Counted from the first letter of the stretch, positions 10,778 to 19,072 are shown. The stretch is 53,669 bases of DNA from Herbaspirillum sp. YR522 (GCF_000282575.1 NZ_AKJA01000051.1:1-53669), one strand, 5' to 3'. Notes: a model not told the origin generated them from the sequence alone. Numbers and translations are program-made.

Positions 10778-11671
10778 ATGATTACGCAACAACAGGTTTC
10801 GCAATACCGGGAAGAGGGCTGGCTGGTGGTGCCGGATCTGCTCAACGACATCCTGCGCCACCGGATGAAGGATGCGCTGGCCCAGTGGATAGAGCAGTCG
10901 CGCTCGGTCACCGACCACACCGATGTGTTTGACCTGGAGCGCGGCCATAGCGCCGAGGAGCCGCGCCTGCGGCGGATCAAGCAGCCGCACCTGAACCATC
11001 CGGTGTTCGACGAATTCATTCGTTCGCAGCCGGTGCTGGACGTGCTGGCGGCCCTGCTGGGGCCAGGCCTGCGGCTGCAGGGCTCCAAGCTCAACCTGAA
11101 ATCGCCGCGCTTCGGTTCGCCGGTCGAATGGCACCAGGACTGGGCCTTCTATCCGGCCACCAACGACGACATCCTGGCCGTGGGCGTGATGCTGGACGAT
11201 ACCTCGCTGGAAAACGGTGCCATGCTGGTGGTGCCCGGTTCGCACAAGGGGCCCACCTACGATCACCACGACGCCGCCGGTCGGTTCTGCGGCGCGCTCG
11301 ACCCGAATGCACCGGGCCTGGGACTGGAGCGGGCGGTACCCATCGTCGGCCGCGCCGGCGCGGTGTCGTTCCACCATGTGCGGGCGATCCACGGTTCGGC
11401 CCAGAATCGCTCGACCATGTCGCGCAATTTCCTGCTCTACGAAGTTTGCGCCGCCGATGCCTTCCCGTTGATGGGGGTGCCGGATTTCGACGATTTCAAT
11501 GCGCGCCTGCTGCAAGGCGAGCCGACCATCGTGCCGCGCTTTCGCGACGCCCCGGTGCGCATGCCCTTGCCGCCGGCGCAGAACCAGGGATCGATCTACG
11601 AGAACCAGTCGGCCAGCGGCAAGCGCTTCTTCGAGCAGGTCGAGGTGCCGCGCCAGGCAGCCAGCACCTGA
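10778..11671 (+). CDS. PhyH-family Fe(II)/2-oxoglutarate dioxygenase
   Basis: Non-haem iron oxygenase of 297 residues in the phytanoyl-CoA dioxygenase family, which hydroxylates or demethylates small molecules using 2-oxoglutarate and O2. The iron-binding triad is visible as His119-x-Asp121 (EWHQDWAFYP) and His205 (RAIHGSAQN). The 2-oxoglutarate-binding Arg is about residue 216. The start at 10778 is supported by AAAGGAG at 10765-10771, 6 nt upstream; an open frame from 10721 has no RBS and would overlap the control region. It is first in a cluster with a sugar-isomerase-like protein and an MHS transporter. The substrate is unknown; the family includes ectoine hydroxylase and enzymes acting on quaternary amines, acids and natural products. 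Confidence 0.85.
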   Translation: MITQQQVSQYREEGWLVVPDLLNDILRHRMKDALAQWIEQSRSVTDHTDVFDLERGHSAEEPRLRRIKQPHLNHPVFDEFIRSQPVLDVLAALLGPGLRLQGSKLNLKSPRFGSPVEWHQDWAFYPATNDDILAVGVMLDDTSLENGAMLVVPGSHKGPTYDHHDAAGRFCGALDPNAPGLGLERAVPIVGRAGAVSFHHVRAIHGSAQNRSTMSRNFLLYEVCAADAFPLMGVPDFDDFNARLLQGEPTIVPRFRDAPVRMPLPPAQNQGSIYENQSASGKRFFEQVEVPRQAAST

Positions 11672-11749
11672 GCCGGGGCGCCGGCAGACCAGACGTGCCC
11701 GCTGCCGTCGGCGGCGGGCCACCCGCACTCTTTGCAACAGGTCATCCCC

Positions 11750-12628
11750 ATGCAAACGTTTCGCGTGTACCAATCGCTGTGGGCCATGGAGCGCCGTCGT
11801 CCGGATGGCCTCGAATGGTCGCTGGAGCAGAAGCTGGCCATGATCCGGGACGCCGGTTTCGACGGCGCCGGCGTGCGCTTCGCCGATTACCAATATGCCC
11901 GCACCGTGACCACTTTCCTGCGCGAGCATGGCATGAGCTGGCAGGCCCAGTGCTACCCGCGCACGGTCGACGAGCTCAAACCCATCATCGAGCACGTGCA
12001 GGCGCTGGGCGCCGATCATATCAACCTGCAGGCCGACGTACGGCCGGCCACGCTGGCCGAGTGCATTCCCTATGTCGAGGGCTGGACCCGGCTGGCCGAT
12101 GACGCCGGTATCGCCCTGCATATCGAGACCCACCGTGACCGCATGACCACCGACCTGTTGTTCACGTTGCAGCTGCTGGAGCGCTTCCCGACGCTGCGCT
12201 TGACGGCGGACCTGTCGCATTACGTGGTGGGGCGCGAATTCGCCTGGCCGATCTCGGCCGAGAACCATGCCCTCATCAAGCGCATCCTCGACCAGTCCTG
12301 GGGTTTTCATGGTCGCGTGGCCAGCCGCGAACAGATCCAGCTGCAACTGGGCTTTGCCCAGCATCGCCAATGGGTCGACCTGTTCATGCGCTGGTGGCGC
12401 GAAGGCTTTACCGACTGGCGCAAGCGTGCGCCCGATGGCGCGGTGCTGACCTTCCTGTGCGAGCTGGGTCCGCCCGAATATGCCATGACCGGTGCCGACG
12501 GCTACGAGCTGTCGGACCGCTGGCACGAAGCGCAAGAACTCATGCGCATGGTGCGTGCGCTATGGAAGAGCACGGAGTTGGACCTCGATGCAGCATTCAC
12601 CAAGGAGCAAGCCCCCAGCAACATCTGA
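11750..12628 (+). CDS. Sugar-phosphate isomerase/epimerase-like TIM-barrel protein
   Basis: AP-endonuclease-2/xylose-isomerase-like TIM barrel of 292 residues. Likely metal ligands on successive strands are Glu126 (HIETHRD), Asp154 and His157 (TADLSHYV), and a late Glu in FLCELGPPEY. These suggest a divalent-metal isomerase, epimerase or lyase. The start is taken as ATG at 11750; a TTG at 11732 would add six residues. It lies 78 nt after the dioxygenase and 96 nt before the transporter, all on one strand, so it is probably co-transcribed. Proteins of this fold are often mis-named; sugar chemistry is not proven. With the dioxygenase it may process the imported compound (inference). Confidence 0.8.
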   Translation: MQTFRVYQSLWAMERRRPDGLEWSLEQKLAMIRDAGFDGAGVRFADYQYARTVTTFLREHGMSWQAQCYPRTVDELKPIIEHVQALGADHINLQADVRPATLAECIPYVEGWTRLADDAGIALHIETHRDRMTTDLLFTLQLLERFPTLRLTADLSHYVVGREFAWPISAENHALIKRILDQSWGFHGRVASREQIQLQLGFAQHRQWVDLFMRWWREGFTDWRKRAPDGAVLTFLCELGPPEYAMTGADGYELSDRWHEAQELMRMVRALWKSTELDLDAAFTKEQAPSNI

Positions 12629-12724
12629 CCGCAGCAAGACGAGGACGGCGCCGCAGCGAACAATAAAACAGCCGGCCGTCGCACCAGCGACGCCAGCCGC
12701 CCGTCCCATAAAAGGAGAGAGACA

Positions 12725-14116
12725 ATGAACACAATCGCCAGCTCCCGGACCCATCCGGGCCATGTCGGCCGTGCGCAGCCTGCCGGCCAACCCGATGCAA
12801 TCGAGCCCGGGCAGCAGGACGCGCCCAGTGCACTGGAGATCCGACAGCGGCGCATGGCGCTGCGCTCGTCGGTGATCGGCACCGCGCTGGAATGGTATGA
12901 CTTCTTCCTGTACGGCACTGCCGCGGCGATCGTCTTCAATGTGCTGTTCTTCACCAAGCTCGATCCGATGATCGGCACGCTGGCCGCGTTCGGTTCGTAT
13001 GCGCTGGGATTCGTGGTGCGGCCGCTGGGCGGCTTCGTCTTCGGTCACATCGGCGACCGGATCGGGCGCAAGAACGTGCTGGTGGTGACGCTGCTGATGA
13101 TGGGCTTGTCGACCACCCTGATCGGGGTGCTGCCGACCTACGCCAGCATCGGCATTGCCGCGCCCATCCTGCTGACCTTGCTGCGACTGGTGCAAGGCTT
13201 TGCCGCCGGCGCCGAGTTCGGCGGTGCGGTGACCATGTCGGCCGAATATGCGCCGGTACACAAGCGCGGCTATTACGCCAGTTGGCCGGGAGTGGGGGTA
13301 GCCCTGGGCGTGGTGTTGTCGGCCGGGGCCTTTGCCCTGGTGCGCATGCTGCCCGAGGACGATTTCATGCGCTATGGCTGGCGCATTCCCTTCCTGCTCA
13401 GCTCCGTGGGGCTGGCCGTGGGCATCTATATCCGCCTGTTCGTGCAGGAGTCGCCCACCTTCGAAAAGATGAAGCAGCGCAAGACGGTCGAGAAATCGCC
13501 CATCAAGGCGGTCTGGCGCGAGCAGAAGCGCAGCCTGCTCATCGCCATCGGGGCGCGCTTTTCGGAAAACACGGCCGGCTACATCTTCCAGGTCTGGGCG
13601 TTGTCGTATCTGACTAGCCAGTTGAAGGTGCCCACCAGCATCGGCCTGATGGCCGTGCTGATCGGTGCCGGCATCGGCGCCTTGCTCAATCCGCTGTGGG
13701 GCGCCTTGTCGGACCGGGTGGGGCGGCGGCCGGTCTATATCTTCGGCATCCTGGTGATGATCTTCGGCGCCTTGCCGTTCTTCTGGATGCTGGAGACCCG
13801 CCAGACGCCGATGATCATCGGTGCCTTCGTGATGATGATCGTCTTCGGCCTGTATCCGATGTTCTCGGTGCAGGCGGCGTTCTTTGCCGAGTTGTTCCCG
13901 CCCCGCATGCGCATGAGCGGCATCTGTACCGCGCGCGAGCTGTCCTCGGTCATCACCGGTGGCATGGCGCCGGTGATCGCCACCGGGCTGCTGGCCTACT
14001 ACGGTGGCAGCTACACGCCGATCGTGGCCTACATCGTGTTCATGGGAGCGGTGGCGTTGGTGGCGCTGGTGATGGCGCCCGAGAGCAGGGGCATCGTCTA
14101 CGACGAAGACCAGTGA
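12725..14116 (+). CDS. MFS transporter, metabolite:H+ symporter (MHS) family
   Basis: Inner-membrane protein of 463 residues with about 12 hydrophobic segments after a polar N-terminus of roughly 45 residues. Family signatures are LEWYDFFLYGTAAAIVFN at about 58 and the MFS loop motif GHIGDRIGRKN between TM2 and TM3. It resembles the ProP/ShiA/KgtP group, which takes up carboxylates, betaines or shikimate with protons. The start ATG is preceded by AAAGGAGAGA, a strong RBS. The gene is last in the dioxygenase cluster and converges on the LacI gene with only 6 nt between them. The substrate cannot be read from sequence; it is probably the compound metabolised by the two upstream enzymes. Confidence 0.87.
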   Translation: MNTIASSRTHPGHVGRAQPAGQPDAIEPGQQDAPSALEIRQRRMALRSSVIGTALEWYDFFLYGTAAAIVFNVLFFTKLDPMIGTLAAFGSYALGFVVRPLGGFVFGHIGDRIGRKNVLVVTLLMMGLSTTLIGVLPTYASIGIAAPILLTLLRLVQGFAAGAEFGGAVTMSAEYAPVHKRGYYASWPGVGVALGVVLSAGAFALVRMLPEDDFMRYGWRIPFLLSSVGLAVGIYIRLFVQESPTFEKMKQRKTVEKSPIKAVWREQKRSLLIAIGARFSENTAGYIFQVWALSYLTSQLKVPTSIGLMAVLIGAGIGALLNPLWGALSDRVGRRPVYIFGILVMIFGALPFFWMLETRQTPMIIGAFVMMIVFGLYPMFSVQAAFFAELFPPRMRMSGICTARELSSVITGGMAPVIATGLLAYYGGSYTPIVAYIVFMGAVALVALVMAPESRGIVYDEDQ

Positions 14117-14122
14117 GCGCGG

Positions 14123-15157
14123 CTACGTGCTTTCGCGTTCGATGATGCAATAGCCCAGGTCGCAGATGGGCTGTTGCACGCCTTCGTCGTTGAGGCGTGC
14201 CACCAGCATGCTGGCGGCCGTGGCGCCGATCTGGTGGCCGCTGATCTGGACCGTGGTCAGCGCCGGCATCACCTCGGGCGCGATCTCGAGATTGGCAAAC
14301 CCGGCCAGGGCCAGGCGTTGCGGCACCTGGAGGCCGCGTCGCAGGCATTCCATGGCGGCACCGGCGGCGATGACGTCATTGCTGAAGAAGGCGGCATCGA
14401 CCTGCGGATGGTCGGCCAGGAGGCGGCCCACGACTTCGCGCCCGGCGTGCAGGAAGGAGCCCAGCGCAATCTTGATATGCACCGGCTCGGCCGCCTGCTG
14501 CGCCAGCAAGGCGTCGCGCAGGCCCGAGAAGCGCGCCATGCCGCGCGGGTCTTCGCCGCCGACGAACGCCATCTGGCGATAACCCTTGCGGTACAGGTAG
14601 TCGCCCATGGCGCGCCCGGCGTCGTGGTTGTCGAAGCCGACCAGCATGTCGATCGGGCGCTGCGTCAGGTCCCAGGTTTCCACCACCGGGATGCCGGCGG
14701 TCTTGAGGCGCTGCCGGGTGCGCGCCGAATGCTGCACGCCGGTCAGCACCAGGCCATCGACGCGGCGCCCGATGAAGGCTTCCACCAGGGCCGTTTCGGC
14801 GTCTTCCGAATAGTTGGTCTGGCCCAGCAGCAATTGGTAGCGCTCGCCGCTGAGGTGTTCCGACAGTCCGCGCACCGTTTCGGCGAAGATCGAATGGCTG
14901 ATGGTGGGCACGATGGCGGCGATGATGCGGGTCCGGCGCGAGGCCAGGCCACCGGCCAGCAGGTTGGGGATATAGCCCATGCTGGCAATGAAGGCCTCGA
15001 CCTTGGCGCGGGTCGCGGGCGATACCTTCTCGGGCGTGTTGATGACGCGCGAGACGGTGATGTGCGACACGCCGGCGGCGCGGGCGACGTCTTCCTTGGT
15101 GATGGCGCGCACCGGTACGGTGCCGGGAGACGTCTCGGTAGCGGTTTTTCTTTTCAT
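14123..15157 (-). CDS. LacI/GalR-family transcriptional regulator
   Basis: DNA-binding regulator of 344 residues. The N-terminal helix-turn-helix is ITKEDVARAAGVSHITVSRVIN (residues about 19-40), followed by the hinge helix region with PNLLAGGLASRRT. A periplasmic-binding-protein-like effector domain (about 70-335) then follows, with motifs such as NDVIAAGAAMECL. The effector domain resembles the GntR (gluconate) branch, but the ligand is unknown. It faces the transporter gene convergently. It is the natural candidate to bind the palindrome at 10693-10708 and to control the dioxygenase operon in response to the imported substrate. Confidence 0.9.
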   Translation of the reverse strand: MKRKTATETSPGTVPVRAITKEDVARAAGVSHITVSRVINTPEKVSPATRAKVEAFIASMGYIPNLLAGGLASRRTRIIAAIVPTISHSIFAETVRGLSEHLSGERYQLLLGQTNYSEDAETALVEAFIGRRVDGLVLTGVQHSARTRQRLKTAGIPVVETWDLTQRPIDMLVGFDNHDAGRAMGDYLYRKGYRQMAFVGGEDPRGMARFSGLRDALLAQQAAEPVHIKIALGSFLHAGREVVGRLLADHPQVDAAFFSNDVIAAGAAMECLRRGLQVPQRLALAGFANLEIAPEVMPALTTVQISGHQIGATAASMLVARLNDEGVQQPICDLGYCIIEREST

Positions 15158-15242
15158 TTAGCGGGAATGACAGGCCTGGTCTGCAAGCATAACAGCAACT
15201 GCGCCGGGATCGAGCAACGGATGCCGGCACGATGACGCCGTG

Positions 15243-15665
15243 CTAGTCGCGGTCATTGAAGGCCGAGATGTGCGACACCTGGAATACCCCCGACAGGGAT
15301 TGCAATTCGTTGCGATGCAGTTGCGCCAGCCGGTGCAGGTACTGCTCGCCCAGTTCGGTCAGTCGCACCTGCACCAGGCGCTTGTCGCGATCGTCGGGCG
15401 AGCGCGTGACCAGGCCGGCCTTGACGCAGCGCGTGACCAGCGCCACCACCCCATGGTGCTGGGCCTGCAGCCGCTCGGCCAGTTCGCTGATGCTGGCCCA
15501 CTCGCGGCCGGGAAACCCCTTGATGTGCAACAGGAGCAGGTATTGCAGGGGCGTGAGGCCTTCGCCTTGTGCCGCGTCCTCCGAGAAACGCAGGAAGCGG
15601 CGCAACTGGTAGCGAAAATCGGAGAGCGCTTCGAAGTCTTCCTTTTGCAGGCGAGAGCCTTTCAT
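15243..15665 (-). CDS. MarR-family transcriptional regulator
   Basis: Winged-helix dimeric regulator of 140 residues. The family pattern is clear: LTPLQYLLLLHIKG before the recognition region, ISELAERLQAQHHGVVALVTRC as the HTH, and SPDDRDKRLVQVRLTELG as the wing (DxRDKR motif). The start at 15665 is the first ATG after a 178-nt gap to the divergent HPP-CBS gene. That gap contains AT-rich palindromes suited to MarR binding, so autoregulation and control of the HPP-CBS gene are plausible. It is followed after 85 nt by the LacI gene on the same strand. The ligand is unknown. Confidence 0.87.
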   Translation of the reverse strand: MKGSRLQKEDFEALSDFRYQLRRFLRFSEDAAQGEGLTPLQYLLLLHIKGFPGREWASISELAERLQAQHHGVVALVTRCVKAGLVTRSPDDRDKRLVQVRLTELGEQYLHRLAQLHRNELQSLSGVFQVSHISAFNDRD

Positions 15666-15797
15666 CGGGCCGCTCCGATGTCACTTTGGCAAGCCCGATG
15701 CGAGAGCCATGCCGGCGAAGCGGGAGCGAATGCGGACATATGTATCATCTTGTGATGTAATTGGATATGGTCTGCGCCGCCAACGGCGCGGCATCTT

Positions 15798-15810
15798 ATC
15801 AATTGATCAA
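15798..15810. promoter_or_regulatory. Palindrome in the MarR/HPP divergent region
   Basis: ATCAATTGAT (15798-15807) is a perfect 10-bp palindrome overlapping TTGATCAA (15803-15810). It lies in an AT-rich stretch between the divergent MarR and HPP-CBS genes. A MarR operator is the likeliest reading, without further proof. Confidence 0.4.
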
Positions 15811-15843
15811 CCAATCGACCGCGACAGGTCGAAAGAGCAGGGC

Positions 15844-17039
15844 ATGCCCGATTCTATCTTGCAGTGGTTCAAAAGTTTCATTCCCTTGCCCGGCAATGTC
15901 GATCGCTTCGAGCGCATGCGCGCCTGCGCCGGCAGCCTGTTCGGGATCCTGCTGGTCGGCCTGGCCAGTATGGCGCTGCTGCGCGCCAGACGGGCACGAT
16001 CTGGTTGATCGCGCCGATGGGGGCCTCTGCGGTGCTGCTGTTCGCGGTGCCTTCGAGTCCATTGGCGCAGCCATGGTCGATCATCGGCGGCAATCTCAGT
16101 GCGGCGCTGATCGGCGTGACCTGCGCCAGGTTGCTGCACGAGCCGGCGCTGGCGGCGGCACTGGCCATTGCGCTGGCCATCGGCGCGATGTTCTTGCTGC
16201 GCTGTCTGCATCCGCCCAGCGGTGCGGTGGCCTTGACCGCGGTGCTGGGCGGCCCGGCGGTGCACGACATGGGGTATGCGTTCGTGCTCTCGCCGGTGGG
16301 CTTGAACTCGATCCTGCTGCTGGCCACGGCGCTGTTCTTCAACAATGCCAGCGGCCGTCGGTATCCGCACGCGCCGCGCAACGACACCCGCCATGCGCAC
16401 CAGGGCGCAGACCAGCCGGCGCCGACGCCACTGGGCTTTTCGCATGACGACCTGGACGCGGTGCTCAAGCAGTACAACCAGGTGATCGATATCGGTCGCG
16501 ATGATCTCGAGGAGATCTTCCTGCAGACCGAGATGCGGGCCTATCACCGGCGCTTCGGCCAGACCAATTGCGCCGAGGTGATGTCGCGCGACATCGTGGC
16601 GGTGGAGTTTGCCACCGGCCTGGACCAGGCCTGGGCGCTGCTGCGATACCACCGCTTGCGTGCCTTGCCGGTGCTGGACCGGGCGCGGCACGTGATCGGC
16701 ATCGTCAGTCGCAGCGATTTCCTGGCGCATGCCGAGGCCGGGTCGAGCGGGCCGGGCGGCTGGGCGGAGAAGCTGCGTGGCCTGTTGCGGCGCGTGCCGT
16801 TTTCGCACGCCGACAAACCCGAGGTGGTGGGGCAGATCATGAGCCCAACGGTAGTCACGGCCGGCGTCGACACGCCGCTGCTTGAGCTGGTGCCTCGCAT
16901 GGCCGACGGCTTGCACCAGATCCCGGTGGTCGACGCCGATGGCAGGCTGGCGGGCATGTTGAGCCAGTCCGACATGATCGCGGCGTTGGCCGGGAAGCAC
17001 CTGGCGGCCACATGGGCCGGCATGCGCCATGCGGCTTGA
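15844..17039 (+). pseudogene. HPP-family membrane protein with CBS pair, frameshifted
   Basis: The N-terminal part (from ATG 15844, MPDSILQWFK) runs in one frame to a stop at 16008. The rest (TGTIWLIAPMGASAVLLFAV onward) continues in another frame to 17039. The two halves meet at about 15981-15990. One missing base there would join them as ...LLRA-Q-TGTIWLIAP, the normal HPP membrane domain. The rebuilt protein has about 398 residues: four or five membrane segments (HPP domain, to about 175), then two CBS domains (AEVMSRDIVAV and GQIMSPTVVTA). HPP domains are linked to nitrite transport in some bacteria. The sequence shows no other decay, so a recent mutation or a sequencing error is more likely than an old pseudogene. 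AAAGAGCAGG serves as RBS. Confidence 0.75.
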
Positions 17040-17105
17040 CAGCCCGCCCGGGCGGGTGGATTCTGGCGAACATCCGATGAACCGGCTGCAATCGAGGAGC
17101 TTTTC

Positions 17106-17240
17106 ATGAAGACAATGTTGTTGCCCCTGACGCTATTGGTGGCAGTGCTCGCCATGAGTGGCTGCGATCGAAAGAATGGCACGCCACCCAAGCCGGTGAC
17201 GTCCTCTCTGCCGACCGTGGGCGCCACCGCCCACGGTTGA
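17106..17240 (+). CDS. Small lipoprotein, 44 residues
   Basis: The frame starts MKTMLLPLTLLVAVLAMSGC and continues 24 residues to a stop. It has a Lys near the start, a hydrophobic stretch and the lipobox LAMSGC, with Cys20 as the lipidated residue. The mature part is short, polar and Pro/Thr-rich, without known motif. GAGGAGC at 17095-17101 is a good RBS 4 nt upstream. The organisation resembles the many short lipoproteins (LptM/entericidin-like) of proteobacteria, but I cannot assign a family. It lies 66 nt after the HPP-CBS gene and before a candidate small RNA. Confidence 0.65.
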   Translation: MKTMLLPLTLLVAVLAMSGCDRKNGTPPKPVTSSLPTVGATAHG

Positions 17241-17313
17241 TGGTCGCCGAGTTATCTTTTTCGTGAATATCTGCTATTGCCACAATAAAGCAGACTGGCC
17301 GGGAGGCGATCGC

Positions 17314-17319
17314 TATAGT
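17314..17319 (+). promoter_or_regulatory. Candidate -10 box of the small RNA
   Basis: TATAGT, four of six matches to TATAAT in the strict positions plus the conserved first TA and final T. No convincing -35 hexamer at 16-18 nt. The predicted start is near 17325. Confidence 0.3.
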
Positions 17320-17324
17320 GGCAC

Positions 17325-17397
17325 CTGTCTCCTCCAATCTCCTCCTTAAGAAATTGGATTGAAGCCCGCAGCCAATAGGCTCGCGGGCTTTTTTTTG
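17325..17397 (+). ncRNA. Candidate small RNA with two anti-Shine-Dalgarno motifs
   Basis: A stretch of about 73 nt built like an Hfq-type regulatory RNA. CTCCTCC occurs twice (17329-17335 and 17339-17345). The second copy is in the 14-nt loop of a perfect 6-bp stem (17333-17338 with 17353-17358). A Rho-independent terminator follows at once. CUCCUCC is complementary to ribosome-binding sites, a design known from several enterobacterial, alphaproteobacterial and betaproteobacterial sRNAs. Alternative reading: only the 3' end and terminator of the upstream lipoprotein mRNA. Confidence 0.5.
17362..17397 (+). terminator. Terminator of the candidate small RNA
   Basis: An 8-bp GC-rich stem (17362-17369 with 17383-17390), an inner 4-bp stem (17370-17373 with 17378-17381) and a run of at least eight T. 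Confidence 0.9.
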
Positions 17398-17520
17398 TCC
17401 TGCGAAAAGGTCGTCGATGCAGCAAGGCGGCAGTATCGCCGTGCATCTTGTAAGATGTCGGTCCGGGCTCGCCAATGTGCCGTAGCCTCATCTGTTGTTG
17501 TGTCTTAGCCAGAATCGTCA

Positions 17521-17736
17521 ATGTCCCAGTCTCCCGCTTCCCCTCCTGCAGCGCCGCTGCCGGAGCGCCCCGATACACCCTGTGTGGCGGTCTGCTCGAC
17601 CACGTTCGACGATGTCTGCCGCGGCTGTGGGCGCACCGTCGACGAAGTGGCGCAATGGGTCTTCATGGCGCCCGAGGAAAAAGAGGTGGTGTGGCTGCGC
17701 ATCCTGGCGCAGGGCTACCCCCGCCGCAACTATTGA
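17521..17736 (+). CDS. DUF1289 small Cys protein
   Basis: Protein of 71 residues with the DUF1289 layout: a Pro-rich N-terminus, then PCVAVCSTTFDDVCRGCGRT with four Cys (residues about 21-36), then EVAQWVFMAPEEKEVVWLRI. The paired CxxxC and CxxC spacing suggests a zinc or iron-sulphur site, but the family function is unknown. The stop codon is 1 nt from the stop of the convergent yceF gene. No strong RBS is visible before the ATG. Confidence 0.8.
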   Translation: MSQSPASPPAAPLPERPDTPCVAVCSTTFDDVCRGCGRTVDEVAQWVFMAPEEKEVVWLRILAQGYPRRNY

Positions 17737-17737
17737 T

Positions 17738-18370
17738 TCATTGTCCGGGGCGGCCGAAGAAGCCGACCCCTGCATGGCGCAGCATGTCGGTCAAGGCGAT
17801 CAGCGGCAGGCCGGTCAGCGCGGTGGGATCGTCGCTGCGTATGCTTTGCAGGATGGCAATGCCGAGGCCTTCGTTCTTGGCGCTGCCGGCGCAATCGTAG
17901 GGTTGCTCGATCTTCAGGTAGGCGTCCAGTTCGGCGTCGGGCAGGTCGCGAAACTGCACCACGGTCTGGATGTTGCGCACCTGCGCGGCGTCGGCGGCAT
18001 CGGCGCGCCGCCCATCCCACAGGCACAGTGCGGTATGAAAGACCACTTCACGCCCGCGCATGGCCTGCAGTTGCCGCAAGGCATTGGCGTGGTCGCCGGG
18101 TTTGCCGATTTGCCGACCGTCCAGCGTCGCTACCTGGTCCGAGCCGATCACCAGTGCCGCGCCGGCACGCGCGGCGACCGCCGCGGCCTTCTCGCGCGCC
18201 AGGCGTAACGCCGTGGCGTGCGGTGTTTCGTCGGCGCGCGCCGTTTCGTCGATGTCCGGCACCATGGTCTCGAAGGGCAGGCCCAGGCGACTGAGCAATT
18301 CGCGCCGGTAGATGGAGCTCGAGCCCAGGATCAGGCGCGGCAGGGCGGGGAAGATGGCTTGCTGGAGCAT
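17738..18370 (-). CDS. yceF: Maf-type nucleotide pyrophosphatase YceF
   Basis: House-cleaning pyrophosphatase of the Maf/HAM1 fold, 210 residues. Seen are GSSSIYRRELLSRLG (Maf N-terminal loop), DIDETA, and GSDQVATLDG with the catalytic Asp. The position divergent to yceD-rpmF-plsX matches E. coli yceF, whose product hydrolyses m7GTP, so the YceF (Maf-2) branch is the best call; activity is inferred from context. The start at 18370 (MLQQAIFP) is preferred over 18445, which adds 25 residues not seen in the family. It converges on the DUF1289 gene. Confidence 0.88.
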   Translation of the reverse strand: MLQQAIFPALPRLILGSSSIYRRELLSRLGLPFETMVPDIDETARADETPHATALRLAREKAAAVAARAGAALVIGSDQVATLDGRQIGKPGDHANALRQLQAMRGREVVFHTALCLWDGRRADAADAAQVRNIQTVVQFRDLPDAELDAYLKIEQPYDCAGSAKNEGLGIAILQSIRSDDPTALTGLPLIALTDMLRHAGVGFFGRPGQ

Positions 18371-18532
18371 GGCAGAGGCAAATGGAAGGGGGCCGAAATG
18401 AACAGTCTCAGGTGGCCGATGCACCGGGGTGCCACAGTCGTGCATCGAAAATCGCAGGAACTGCGCTAAGGCTTTGACTGGTAAGGAATTTCTCTGTTAT
18501 TATCGCAGGTTTTCCGGATTCCAGCTTTGATT

Positions 18533-19030
18533 ATGAATGCACTGGTGATCGACGCGTTCGAATTCTGCCGCCACAAGCAGCAGGCCCAAGGCCAGATTCC
18601 GGTTGCTGAATTAGGTCGTCTGGCGCAAGAGACGGTTGACCGCACCGGTGTGATTTCCTGGACCTTGTCCGGTGACATCGACAAGCTGGGGCATGCTCAA
18701 CTTAGTCTGGCAGTGTCGGGAGTAGTCAATCTGATCTGTCAGCGTTGCCTGACGGCATTGCCCTTCGAGATTGATTCGAGGTCGCTGCTGGTATTGGCAA
18801 AAGATGAGGCGCAGGCCGACGCGATCGAGCAGCTGCTCGACGATGACCAGATCGATGTCATCGTTGGTACAGCCGCTTTCGACGCAGCCAACCTGGTCGA
18901 GGACGAGGCGTTGCTGGCTTTGCCGGTGGCGCCCAAGCATGCGGTCTGTCCTGACGGTGGTGTGGTGGCCGAGGCCACGGGTACTGAGCGGGCTTCCCCG
19001 TTTGCGGTACTGAAGAAATTGAAGCAGTAA
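18533..19030 (+). CDS. yceD: YceD/DUF177 family protein (23S rRNA accumulation)
   Basis: Protein of 165 residues directly before rpmF, as in E. coli and many other bacteria. The family pattern is visible: NLICQRCLTALPFEI with a CxxC pair in the middle and CPDGG near the C-terminus. In plants and E. coli members of this family are needed for normal 23S rRNA levels; the mechanism is not settled. The start is ATG at 18533; a TTG two codons upstream is less likely. It lies 101 nt before rpmF and probably contributes to the same transcript. Confidence 0.88.
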   Translation: MNALVIDAFEFCRHKQQAQGQIPVAELGRLAQETVDRTGVISWTLSGDIDKLGHAQLSLAVSGVVNLICQRCLTALPFEIDSRSLLVLAKDEAQADAIEQLLDDDQIDVIVGTAAFDAANLVEDEALLALPVAPKHAVCPDGGVVAEATGTERASPFAVLKKLKQ

Positions 19031-19072
19031 TGTTTCGGGGATGTCCGGCTGGTGCCGGGCAGCACACGTCGC

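Noticed and set aside
10688..12535. Open frame of 615 codons on the minus strand
   Set aside because: Antisense to the dioxygenase and TIM-barrel genes, which carry active-site motifs; no domain in the antisense translation.
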